This document shows, piece after piece, positions 7,722 through 15,458 of a DNA stretch of 34,323 nt (position 1 is its first letter; each line of letters starts with the position of its first letter). The notes under the pieces were generated by a model, which ran no database searches, was not told the origin of the DNA, and was given only the letters and a program-made list of their open reading frames with translations. Source of the stretch: Mariprofundus sp. GTDB lineage: Bacteria; Pseudomonadota; Zetaproteobacteria; Mariprofundales; Mariprofundaceae. The stretch covers positions 1-34,323 of the forward strand of contig JALUYG010000338.1 of the NCBI GenBank assembly GCA_027013105.1, in the 5' to 3' direction. The position numbers and the translations under genes were made by a program.

Positions 7722-10706
7722 TTAGCTCAGGATCTGTTTGATGCGCTGTTGCAGGGATTCGGGGGTGTAGGGTTTCTGGATAAAGCTTGCCGGCGGATGA
7801 TCGGCGAACTGTTCGTTAATTTCCTCAGCGCTGTAACCGCTGGAGAGGATCACTTTCACCTCAGGGTTGATGTTCAGCAGGGCGGCGAAGCAGGCTTTTC
7901 CATCCATTTTCGGCATGGTCATATCCAGCAGCACTGCATCCACTTCAGCCAGGCGCTGGCGATAGAGCGCTACAGCCTCTTCGCCGTTACAGGCGGGGAT
8001 GGTGTCAAAACCGACCTCTTCGAGCATCATGCAGGCGACTTCGCGGATATGCGCTTCATCATCCACCACCAGAATGGCGCCCTGTCCATGATCGCTGCCG
8101 GCATCGGCAGCCGCCGCCGCATGCTGTTGCGTAGCGCTTTCGGCGCTGACCGGCAGCAACACCCTGAATGTGCTGCCCTTGCCGGGTTTGCTATCGACAA
8201 GAATAGCGCCATGGTGGCCGCGTATAATGCCCAGCATGGCGCTCATGCCCAGTCCCCTGCCGGTAAATTTGGTGGTGAAGAAGGGGTCGAACATTTTTTC
8301 CATGGTGGCTTTATCCATGCCGCAGCCGCTGTCCGACACCTCAAAATAGACATATTCGCCAGCCGGCAACTGTTCGCCGGTGCGTGTGGCGGCAAGATAT
8401 TTCCGTTTGGCCTGCATGACGCCGGTGGAAAACAGAATCTCGCCATGCCGATCGCCGATCGCTTCATTGGCGTTGGTGATCAGGTTGAGAATCACCTGAT
8501 GAATTTGGGCCGGATCGGCGTCGATCAATGGCAGATCCGCCTGCAGATCGTAACGCATCTGCACCTGCTTGCTGAGTGAGACCTCCATCAGGCGGGTCAT
8601 ATCGCCCACCAGTTCGGAGAGGTTGACCGGCTTAATGACAAAGTGGCCTTTGCCGGAATAGGCCAGCATCTGTTTGCACAGTTCGGCGGCGCGCTGGCTG
8701 GCTTCGTTGATGCGGTTCAGGTGGGTGCGTAGATCACCACCGTTATCCATGCTGCGTTCAGCCATGCTTGCATTGCCGAGAATGGCGGTCAGCAGGTTGT
8801 TGAAATCATGGGCGATGCCGCCGGCCAGAATGCCGAGGCTCTCCAGTCGCTGCGTGTGCTCCATCTGTCGGTCGCGCTGTTTGGCCTCGGTGATATCGCG
8901 GTCGATACAGATCTGGTGGTGCACCTTGCCATTTCCATCCATGATCGGAGAGATGCGCCGGGCCACCAGGCGCTCCTCGTTGTCGTGCGGGTGAAACAGC
9001 ATTTCTCCGCACCAGGTGTCGCCGCGCTTGACCGTGCTGATGATCTCCCGGTAGGTGGCATCGCCCGGCTGGCCGCCGCGCAGATCGGCTGCGGATGCGC
9101 CGATCATTCGGTTCAGCGGCTTGCGGTAGAGCGTCGCTGCCGCCGGATTGGCAAACTCAACCACTCCGTCGGCATCCAGCACCATAATCCCCTCATGACT
9201 GGCATGGATGGCTTTAATCAGCAGATCCAGCTTTGTTTCAGCCTCTTTACGCACCGTCAAATCGCGGGCAATGGCATGCACGGCGACCGATTTCCCGGCT
9301 GTGCTGATCAGTTTTGAATTGATCTCCAGGTGATGGCGACGGCCGGCCATATCGATGGCATCGGCTTCATAGATGGTATTGCCGCCCTGCATGAGTTTTG
9401 TCGCCAGCATGCTTTTAGCCCGGGGCAGGTGTTCGGGGGCGACAATGTCGAATACGTTTTTACCGATAATGTCGCTGCCGAACTGCTCTTTGCAGGCTGC
9501 ATTGGCGGTGAATACAACGCCGTCCAGATCATGGGCGAAGATCAGATCGTTGCTGTGCTCGACGATGGAAGCGAGCTGGGCTTCCTGCTGGCGGGCTGTT
9601 TCCAGCGCTGCACGACTGCGGCAGTTTTCAATGGCCAGCCCGGTCAGGTTGGCGATCTGCCCGATCAGTTGCAGGTCGTCATCGGAAGGGTGGCGGACTT
9701 CGTGGTAATACATCGCAAATGTACCCAGCACATTGCCGCCCGGGTCTCGAATCGGTTCCGACCAGCACGCTTTTAAGCCGATGGCCAGTGCCGCCTCACG
9801 ATAATCCGTCCATAACGGATCGGTGGCGATGTCGGAGACAACCACGCGTTCATTACGGAACGCGGCCGTGCCGCAGGAGCCTGTCGACGGGCCGATTTCA
9901 GCGCCGTCAACGGCATCGTTCCACGCTTTCGGCAGGCTGGGCGCGGCGCCTGTGCGGATATGTTTGCCATCGTCATCCAGCAGCAATATCGAGGCGATCA
10001 TACCGGGGCGCTTGTTTTCAACCCGATTGACGATAGAGGCCAGAATCTCAGGCAACTCGCCGTGGTGGCGGGCAATGGCGTCGAGAATTTGTTGCTGCAG
10101 CTCAAGGCGCTGTTCGTGCGTTTGGCGCAGGGCTACCTCTGCCGTTAGTTGCGCATTCTGTTCTGCGGTGGCGTGCAGCAGCAGGGTGTTGCGCCGGGCG
10201 ATGATGGACAGTCCAACCGCATAGAGCAGGACAGCGATACCCAGTGTGGTATAGACGCCTGTTTGCTGCATGAACAGCCACAGGGTTAACGGTATCAGAT
10301 CGGGAAGCGTAAATGCATAAAACAGCCGCATATCACCGGCATAGGCGCTGCTGCAGCCGGCGACAAGGCCGATTAGCGTCAGAATCAGAATCGACTGATA
10401 AGCGGTATCCAGATATGGCAGAAATAGTGGCGCACTGAGGCCCCAGATCAGGCCTGATAGCATGGTTAGTAGCAGTTGCAGGCGGCTGCGGTGCTGCAAT
10501 CGGCTGCCGTATCGAATCACGAACAGGCGCAGGCAGTAGACAACCAGAATTGAAGTCAGCCAGCTACCCAGCAGTTCGGTGTTGAGAAGGGTTCTGAACG
10601 TCGCTGCGATCAGCAAAGCCAGGATGGCCGATGTGATAATGGCCGTATAACGCTGCCAGCCCATGGCAACAGCAATATCGTCTTCAATGTCGGTTGCGCT
10701 ATTCAT
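7722..10706 (-). CDS. Membrane hybrid histidine kinase (TM-GAF-PAS-PAS-HisKA-HATPase-REC) inside the flagellar cluster
   Basis: A 994-residue sensor kinase. About six hydrophobic helices (residues 20-190, MASE-like, no extracellular domain) are followed by a coiled coil, a GAF domain (about 215-365), two PAS domains (about 375-490 and 495-615), a HisKA dimer domain with phospho-acceptor His near 633 in LAGGIAHDFNN, an ATPase domain (NLITNANEAI, DSGCGM, GRGLGMSA) and a C-terminal receiver with LLDMTMP, Asp near 927. No output domain is present, so the phosphate is probably passed on or the receiver modulates the kinase. It lies between fliP and fliQ, 73 bp after the fliP stop, and could be cotranscribed. 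No good ribosome binding site is seen. Its catalytic half is closely similar to the kinase at 16482-19073. Confidence 0.93.
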   Translation of the reverse strand: MNSATDIEDDIAVAMGWQRYTAIITSAILALLIAATFRTLLNTELLGSWLTSILVVYCLRLFVIRYGSRLQHRSRLQLLLTMLSGLIWGLSAPLFLPYLDTAYQSILILTLIGLVAGCSSAYAGDMRLFYAFTLPDLIPLTLWLFMQQTGVYTTLGIAVLLYAVGLSIIARRNTLLLHATAEQNAQLTAEVALRQTHEQRLELQQQILDAIARHHGELPEILASIVNRVENKRPGMIASILLLDDDGKHIRTGAAPSLPKAWNDAVDGAEIGPSTGSCGTAAFRNERVVVSDIATDPLWTDYREAALAIGLKACWSEPIRDPGGNVLGTFAMYYHEVRHPSDDDLQLIGQIANLTGLAIENCRSRAALETARQQEAQLASIVEHSNDLIFAHDLDGVVFTANAACKEQFGSDIIGKNVFDIVAPEHLPRAKSMLATKLMQGGNTIYEADAIDMAGRRHHLEINSKLISTAGKSVAVHAIARDLTVRKEAETKLDLLIKAIHASHEGIMVLDADGVVEFANPAAATLYRKPLNRMIGASAADLRGGQPGDATYREIISTVKRGDTWCGEMLFHPHDNEERLVARRISPIMDGNGKVHHQICIDRDITEAKQRDRQMEHTQRLESLGILAGGIAHDFNNLLTAILGNASMAERSMDNGGDLRTHLNRINEASQRAAELCKQMLAYSGKGHFVIKPVNLSELVGDMTRLMEVSLSKQVQMRYDLQADLPLIDADPAQIHQVILNLITNANEAIGDRHGEILFSTGVMQAKRKYLAATRTGEQLPAGEYVYFEVSDSGCGMDKATMEKMFDPFFTTKFTGRGLGMSAMLGIIRGHHGAILVDSKPGKGSTFRVLLPVSAESATQQHAAAAADAGSDHGQGAILVVDDEAHIREVACMMLEEVGFDTIPACNGEEAVALYRQRLAEVDAVLLDMTMPKMDGKACFAALLNINPEVKVILSSGYSAEEINEQFADHPPASFIQKPYTPESLQQRIKQILS

Positions 10707-10779
10707 CTGGCACCGGGCTCAATGAACATGATCCCAAAGCTATAGTCTAACGAGGCAATTGCAAAACCGGCGAGGGGCA

Positions 10780-11544
10780 TCACATTTTGAAGCTGGCCAG
10801 CAGGTTGGCGGTAACCAGATGCCAACCGTCGATCAGCACAAACAGAATAATTTTCAGCGGCAGTGAAATCATCACCGGCGGCAGCATCATCATGCCCATG
10901 CTCATCAACACGCTGGCGACAATCAGATCCAACACCACAAACGGGATATAGATCAGGAAACCGATCTCAAAAGCCGTGCGCAGTTCACTGATCACGAACG
11001 AGGGGATCAGCACATGCAGCGGCGTATCTTCGGCTTTGGCAGGCTTTTTTATCTTGGCGGCATTCAGAAACAGAATCAGATCATCCTCGCGGGTCTGTTT
11101 GAGCATGAAGGTGCGCAGCGGCGCAATACCGCGATCGATAGCTGTGGACTGGTTGATCTCCTCATTCAGATACGGGGTTAATGCCGTAGTGTCAATTTTT
11201 TGCCATACCGGCATCATGATAAACAGGGTGAGAAACAGGGCCAGCCCGATGAGAATCTGATTCGGCGGCGCTTGCTGCGTGCCCAGCGCCTGTCGCAAAA
11301 AGGCGAACACAATCAGGATGCGGGTGAACGAGGTCATCATCACCAGAATCGACGGCGCCAGCGTCAGCACCGTCAGCATGGCGATAATCTTCAGTCCGGT
11401 GAACCATGCGGTGGGGTCTTCACTATCGCCCAGACTGAACGAAAGCGTGGGGATATTCGCCGCATGCGCTGCGACCGGCAGAAGCAACAAGGCCGCGAGC
11501 GAAGCGAGTACATATTTTTTTACCGGCCACGTCTGCGTATCCAT
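10780..11544 (-). CDS. fliP: Flagellar export gate protein FliP
   Basis: Pore-forming subunit of the FliPQR export gate. The ORF track starts at 11721, but its first 59 residues (SPQRTQRYAKEN and similar) are translation of an intergenic repeat. I choose the ATG at 11544, giving 254 residues beginning MDTQTWPVKKYVLASLAALLLLPVAAHA, a typical FliP signal peptide. The mature protein shows the family signatures LTLAPSILVMMTSFTRILIVFAFLRQALGTQQAPPNQ and IPFVVLDLIVASVLMSMGMMMLPPVMISLPLKIILFVLIDGW. The ribosome binding site is weak (CAGGCGC). ATGs 7 and 10 codons upstream are possible alternatives. It follows fliO after a 166-bp repeat-containing gap and precedes the hybrid kinase. Confidence 0.95.
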   Translation of the reverse strand: MDTQTWPVKKYVLASLAALLLLPVAAHAANIPTLSFSLGDSEDPTAWFTGLKIIAMLTVLTLAPSILVMMTSFTRILIVFAFLRQALGTQQAPPNQILIGLALFLTLFIMMPVWQKIDTTALTPYLNEEINQSTAIDRGIAPLRTFMLKQTREDDLILFLNAAKIKKPAKAEDTPLHVLIPSFVISELRTAFEIGFLIYIPFVVLDLIVASVLMSMGMMMLPPVMISLPLKIILFVLIDGWHLVTANLLASFKM

Positions 11545-11580
11545 GCGCCTGTGGCATTTGTGCATCCTGCACATCACAAT

Positions 11581-11705
11581 CGATGCAAAGGTACGCAAAG
11601 AAGTCAAAAGCAATATCCAAATCCTGCATGTCACTACTGACTGACCATCGCCTTTATGGTTTTCCTTTGCGTACCTTTGCGTCCTTTGCGGTGAAAGGTT
11701 TTGAC
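11581..11705. repeat. Hyphenated palindrome between fliO and fliP
   Basis: The left arm (about 11582-11605) contains GCAAAGGTACGCAAAG and the right arm (about 11661-11699) contains CTTTGCGTACCTTTGC followed by GTCCTTTGCGGTGA. Sixteen bases are perfect reverse complements, separated by about 60 bases. Both arms consist of short tandem GCAAAG/CTTTGC units. The element has caused an artificial N-terminal extension in the fliP ORF. Confidence 0.82.
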
Positions 11706-11710
11706 TTTGA

Positions 11711-12019
11711 CTATATTTCATGGTCTTCTGCCTGTATATCTGTGGCCGGTTCTTTGGTCAGGGCGTGATCGCTGTGCAGTTGCACCATGCCGCCGGGGGA
11801 GAGACCGAGCAGATAGCGGCGTTCCTGATGGCAAATTTCGACGATGCTGTTTTTGCTGTCGATGTGAATGCGCTGAATCACTCTGAAATCCCGTTTGAGC
11901 GTTGATCCGCGCTGCTGCTGGAAACGGCGCAAGCCCCAGATGATCAGCGCGAACAGCCCCAGCACAATGCAGAGCCCGAGCAGTGATTGCAGGGCCATCA
12001 TTAGCATGCCGTGTTGCAT
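11711..12019 (-). CDS. fliO: Flagellar export protein FliO
   Basis: Small bitopic membrane protein that helps assemble the FliP ring. The ORF track starts at 12382 in a frame that merely shadows fliN. The real start is most likely the ATG at 12019, giving 102 residues: MQHGMLMMALQSLLGLCIVLGLFALIIWGLRRF (one membrane helix), then a cytoplasmic FliO domain (KRDFRVIQRIHIDSKNSIVEICHQERRYLLGLSPGGMVQL). A GGAG site lies about 11 nt upstream, and the gene starts 26 nt after the fliN stop, as expected in an operon. The downstream internal Met residues 5, 7 and 8 are possible starts but would shorten the membrane helix leader. Confidence 0.88.
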   Translation of the reverse strand: MQHGMLMMALQSLLGLCIVLGLFALIIWGLRRFQQQRGSTLKRDFRVIQRIHIDSKNSIVEICHQERRYLLGLSPGGMVQLHSDHALTKEPATDIQAEDHEI

Positions 12020-12045
12020 GATTTGGGCGTCTCCGGAAACGATGT

Positions 12046-12363
12046 TCAGCCGAGGCTGCTGATGCGGGCGGATGGCGGCACAATTTCGGTAATGCGCACG
12101 CCCAGTTTGTCGCCGGTGGAGACAACCTCGCCTTTGGCGAAGATCGAGCCGTTGGCCAGTATCTGCACCTCGGCATTGGCCTCCTTGTTCATTTCGATCA
12201 CCATGCCCTTGTTCATGCGGGCGATGTTGTGCAGCGGCATTTTGACGCGTCCGAGCTCGACGCTGATCTCCAGCGGCACATGCATAATGGCCTCCAGATT
12301 GGCGGTTGCCGCCTGATCGGGCTGAGCGCCCGCTGAATTTTCTGATGTGGCAGTGTCTGTCAT
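12046..12363 (-). CDS. fliN: Flagellar motor switch protein FliN
   Basis: C-ring subunit that works with FliM and FliG in torque generation and rotation switching. The 105-residue length is short-form FliN. A variable acidic/Ala-Gln N-terminus is followed by the SpoA (FliMN_C) domain: MHVPLEISVELGRVKMPLHNIARMNKGMVIEMNKEANAEVQILANGSIFAKGEVVSTGDKLGVRITEIV. The start overlaps the fliM stop by ATGA, showing translational coupling. Confidence 0.96.
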   Translation of the reverse strand: MTDTATSENSAGAQPDQAATANLEAIMHVPLEISVELGRVKMPLHNIARMNKGMVIEMNKEANAEVQILANGSIFAKGEVVSTGDKLGVRITEIVPPSARISSLG

Positions 12364-13352
12364 GATGCGCCTCCGGGTTCAACAGGTTGGGTGATTTCAG
12401 CCGCTAGCATGCCCTCTTTTTCGCCCGGCATGGCCTGAAACAGCGGCGTGTCTTCGATCCAGAGGGAGCATGGGTCGCTGGCTCTGGTTTTCAGGGGCAG
12501 GGCGTCGCCGGGTTTGAGTGTCAAAAATGTGCCGATATCCATCTGGCAGCGCCCCAGTTCGAAACGGACTTCGGCCGGCGTGCCTGCAATACTCCGTAGC
12601 AGCTCGCCGGTCCACTCCTCATCGTTATCGGGAGTGTCGTCGCTGAGTTCGACGCGCAGCATCTCCAGCATCGGATCCAGAAACGGGCGCGGATAATGGA
12701 TGCCCAGCTTGCCGGTTAGCGAATCGCTCAGTTTCGCCTCGAAATAGACGCTAAAGCACTTCTCCATGGCGCCGGTGACAGCCAGGAATTGCGGATCATA
12801 ATCCAGCTTGTAGGCCTTGAATGCCAGGGCGTGGACCGGCGCCCACAGTTCGCTGAGCATGTTGGCCATTTTTTCGGCGATGCGCTCGGAGAGACGCAGT
12901 TCAACGGGCGATAGCGTTTCCGGATTGTCGGTGGATTCGCCGTCGCCGCCCAGCATGGCATCGACAAAGGCGACAATGATGGCGGTATCAAAGGTGAGCA
13001 GAATGCGTCCGTAGCTATCCACTTCAAAGACAAAATAGACCTGCGGCTCATCCACGGCGATAATATCTTTGTAGAGGCTGGTATCCATGCGTTCCACCTG
13101 AATGGTGATATCGCGCTTGAACAGTTCATCCCACTGTTCATCCAGCATCTCAACCATGCGCTCCTGCAGGTTGACAAACATCGGATAGCGTGCCGGTTTG
13201 TCTTCGTCGGCAGCGTCAAAATGGAAGGCGTCCACCCGCTCCGGCTGTTGGATTGGCGGCAGTGCGGCAAACAGCGCATCGGCGTGTTCGGACGGGGCTA
13301 CGGTCGCCATCAGCGCTTCGACCTCTTCCGGGGCCAGAATCGGTTCGCTCAT
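12360..13352 (-). CDS. fliM: Flagellar motor switch protein FliM
   Basis: C-ring protein that binds CheY-P and drives switching. The 330 residues begin MSEPILAPEEVEALMATV; a switch-binding LSQ-type N-terminal peptide for CheY is not obvious in its usual form. The middle CheC-like domain (LQERMVEMLDEQWDELFKRDITIQVERMDTSLYKDII) and GILxIHYPRPFLDPML-type motif are recognisable. The C-terminal SpoA domain includes LGRCQMDIGTFLTLKPGDALPL. It follows fliL closely and overlaps fliN by 4 bases. The ribosome binding site is weak (GAGAGC). Confidence 0.93.
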   Translation of the reverse strand: MSEPILAPEEVEALMATVAPSEHADALFAALPPIQQPERVDAFHFDAADEDKPARYPMFVNLQERMVEMLDEQWDELFKRDITIQVERMDTSLYKDIIAVDEPQVYFVFEVDSYGRILLTFDTAIIVAFVDAMLGGDGESTDNPETLSPVELRLSERIAEKMANMLSELWAPVHALAFKAYKLDYDPQFLAVTGAMEKCFSVYFEAKLSDSLTGKLGIHYPRPFLDPMLEMLRVELSDDTPDNDEEWTGELLRSIAGTPAEVRFELGRCQMDIGTFLTLKPGDALPLKTRASDPCSLWIEDTPLFQAMPGEKEGMLAAEITQPVEPGGAS

Positions 13353-13382
13353 GCGATTGCTCTCATTACATCACCACCCGCC

Positions 13383-13901
13383 CTATTGCGACACGAAATC
13401 AGAGAAATAGAGTTTTTTCACCGGCTTGCCGCCGACAAGCCGGTTGATGCGGTAGATGAGATCCATTTTCAGCTCATATTTCCCCTGCGGCGTGCGTATT
13501 TCGGAAAATTTCTTGCCGCTGATTGTTGAGATGAGCAGATCCTTGATTCCGACCATTTTTTCCGACACCTTGGTCTTGGCATCTTCACTGCGCAGCTCCA
13601 GTGTGATTTTGACGCGCAGGTAACGGTCCCGATCGGTGTCGGCCAGGTTGATGGTGAGGTTATCGACATCCATGGAGACCGGGGTCGCATCGCTTTCATC
13701 ATCGGCTTCGGGAATGGCCGTTTCATCTGTCTGCTGGACAGCGGCGGTTTTGGGAGCCTCGGACGGCTGTTCCATGCTCATCATCTTCCAGGCGATAAAG
13801 CCGCCAACCGCCAGCACCAGCACCAGCAGCACCAGATTGATAATCGGCAGCAAACCGCCACCGGATTTTTTCTGTTCTTCGCCTGCTTCTTTGTCAGCCA
13901 T
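13383..13901 (-). CDS. fliL: Flagellar basal body stator-associated protein FliL
   Basis: Single-pass inner-membrane protein that surrounds and stabilises stator units. The 172 residues have a charged cytoplasmic N-terminus (MADKEAGEEQKKSGGG), one membrane helix (about 17-38, LLPIINLVLLVLVLAVGGFIAW), an acidic linker and the periplasmic FliL domain (LTINLADTDRDRYLRVKITLELRS through NRLVGGKPVKKLYFSDFVSQ). A strong GGAGGA ribosome binding site lies just upstream. It directly follows the two motB-family genes, which suits a role next to the stator. Confidence 0.94.
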   Translation of the reverse strand: MADKEAGEEQKKSGGGLLPIINLVLLVLVLAVGGFIAWKMMSMEQPSEAPKTAAVQQTDETAIPEADDESDATPVSMDVDNLTINLADTDRDRYLRVKITLELRSEDAKTKVSEKMVGIKDLLISTISGKKFSEIRTPQGKYELKMDLIYRINRLVGGKPVKKLYFSDFVSQ

Positions 13902-13963
13902 GATATTCCTCCACGCTCATCGTGTACTTTATCGTTTTCCGCATGAAAAAATCGGAAAATTTT

Positions 13964-14662
13964 TCATTTGTAGACCACAATCTCCACCCGCCTGTTTTTG
14001 CTGCGTCCGAACGGCGTGGCTTCTGTCGAAACAGGGCGGGACGGGCCATAGCCTGCCAGTGACAGACGGCCAGGATTGACGCCTTCATCCTCCAGTACAT
14101 GCAAGACTGATGCCGCTCTGGCCAGAGAGAGCGTCCAGGGGTCGGAAAACTTCGAGCGGCTCAGGTCGGGGTTGATATTGGTGTGGCCCTGAATGCGGAT
14201 GTTGCCCGGCGTCATGGCCAGCATCTGGGCCAGTTTTCGCAGCGACTGAATATGCTTCGGTTTGAGCACGGCGCTGCCCCGGTCGAACAGAACAGAGTCG
14301 GGAATGCGCAGGTAGAGGCGATCCTTGATGATCACCCCCTTGACCTTATGTTCCAGCGTGCTGTGTTTGAGGATGGCCTTGCTGTTCTGGCGCATGGCCA
14401 GCATCAGCTCGCGAGGGCTGACCAGCTTCTGCATTTCAAACGGCGGGATGATCTGCAGCTCTGTTTTGTCGCCGGCGTTGAATACGGAGACGGCCTTGCG
14501 AAAGGATGTTTCGATATCGGAGAGGCCGGTTTTATCCATGGTGGACATGGAGATAAGCAGGATGAAGAAGGTCAGCATCAGGCTGACCAGATCGGCGAAG
14601 GTGGTCATCCACGCCTCGGTGTTGGGCAGGTATTCGACCGGGTACTTTTTCTTTCTGGCCAT
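13964..14662 (-). CDS. MotB-family stator protein, channel Asp present, altered peptidoglycan-binding site
   Basis: Stator subunit with one membrane helix and a periplasmic OmpA/MotB domain; 232 residues. The membrane motif FADLVSLMLTFFILLISM carries the conserved ion-binding Asp (near residue 24). In the periplasmic domain the motif usually written GHTD...NWELS..RA reads GHTN...DPWTLSLARA, so the Asp that normally contacts peptidoglycan is Asn while the Arg is kept. The NRRVEI end motif is intact. The ATG overlaps the stop of the neighbouring motB-like gene by one base. It is one of two tandem MotB paralogues with complementary changes. Confidence 0.9.
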   Translation of the reverse strand: MARKKKYPVEYLPNTEAWMTTFADLVSLMLTFFILLISMSTMDKTGLSDIETSFRKAVSVFNAGDKTELQIIPPFEMQKLVSPRELMLAMRQNSKAILKHSTLEHKVKGVIIKDRLYLRIPDSVLFDRGSAVLKPKHIQSLRKLAQMLAMTPGNIRIQGHTNINPDLSRSKFSDPWTLSLARAASVLHVLEDEGVNPGRLSLAGYGPSRPVSTEATPFGRSKNRRVEIVVYK

Positions 14663-15426
14663 TACAGTCTGGGCGCCTGAATGGCGGGGCGGTGGTGCTG
14701 GTGAATGGGGCCGTTCTCAATGTTTTTTGCGGTGACCGGGCGGAATTTCAGGGTGATATCGACTCGGCGGTCAAATTCCGGATGCCCCTTGACGGGGTGT
14801 TTGTCGCCCATGCCCGCCGCAATCATGCGGGAGTTGGCGACGCCGCGAGCGGAGAGGGCGTGAAATACGCTCATGGCGCGGGCGGCGGAGAGCTCCCAGT
14901 TGGAGGCGTAGATGGAGCCGTGCACCGGCTTGTCGTCGGTGTATCCGGCAATGCGGATCTCAGTCACCTCGGGGCGGCTGAAAATTGGCGCCAGTTTATC
15001 CATCATCCGCTGCGCTTTTTCCGACAGATCGACATGGCCGGGCGCGAAAACAAGGTGTTGGGCGAAGCGCACGCGCACCGTCTGCTTATCCAGCGGCAGG
15101 ATGGTCATGGCGTCATCGGCGCCCAGTGCTTTGGCGACCTCTGTCAATTCTTTGGCGGTGCGTTTGGGAGCCTGAATGCCCTTGACAACGCTGCGCGCCG
15201 GCAAGGCCGGTCCGTGCCCCTGGGTGAGATTGGCGCCGCGCGGCAACGGATTGAATGTACCGGCCAGCGAACCCATGGCGGCCAGCCGTTTATCCTCAAC
15301 GATCACGGCGTAGGAGGTGAGCAGGATGAAGAAGGCCAGCATCTGCATCATCAGTTCGAGAAACAGCGCCGCGCCCGGATCGGCCGGGAACGGCAGCGGC
15401 GCCGGTTTTTTGTCGCGCTTAGCCAT
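14662..15426 (-). CDS. MotB-family protein with Glu at the channel Asp position
   Basis: A 254-residue OmpA/MotB-domain protein encoded between motA and the other motB. Its membrane segment is FLELMMQMLAFFILLTSYAVI, which aligns with FADxxxxMLxFF and places Glu where MotB has its essential Asp. The periplasmic domain has the standard peptidoglycan-binding motif GYTDDKPVHGSIYASNWELSAARAMSVFHAL, with both Asp and Arg present, and FDRRVDITL near the end. A polar tail of about 25 residues rich in His and Pro (NGPIHQHHRPAIQAPRL) follows. A GGAGAAAA ribosome binding site supports the start. It may be a heterodimer partner of the neighbouring MotB around MotA; this is an inference. Confidence 0.88.
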   Translation of the reverse strand: MAKRDKKPAPLPFPADPGAALFLELMMQMLAFFILLTSYAVIVEDKRLAAMGSLAGTFNPLPRGANLTQGHGPALPARSVVKGIQAPKRTAKELTEVAKALGADDAMTILPLDKQTVRVRFAQHLVFAPGHVDLSEKAQRMMDKLAPIFSRPEVTEIRIAGYTDDKPVHGSIYASNWELSAARAMSVFHALSARGVANSRMIAAGMGDKHPVKGHPEFDRRVDITLKFRPVTAKNIENGPIHQHHRPAIQAPRL

Positions 15427-15458
15427 GCGTTTTCTCCATCATGATAGCCTGTCCTGCT

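Noticed and set aside
12020-12382. N-terminal extension of the fliO ORF to 12382
   Set aside because: The extra 121 residues are an out-of-frame reading of fliN; the fliO domain starts with the ATG at 12019.
13943-13966. AT-rich hairpin between motB and fliL as a terminator
   Set aside because: The stem is short and AT-only and lies inside a tight operon with a strong fliL ribosome binding site immediately after it.
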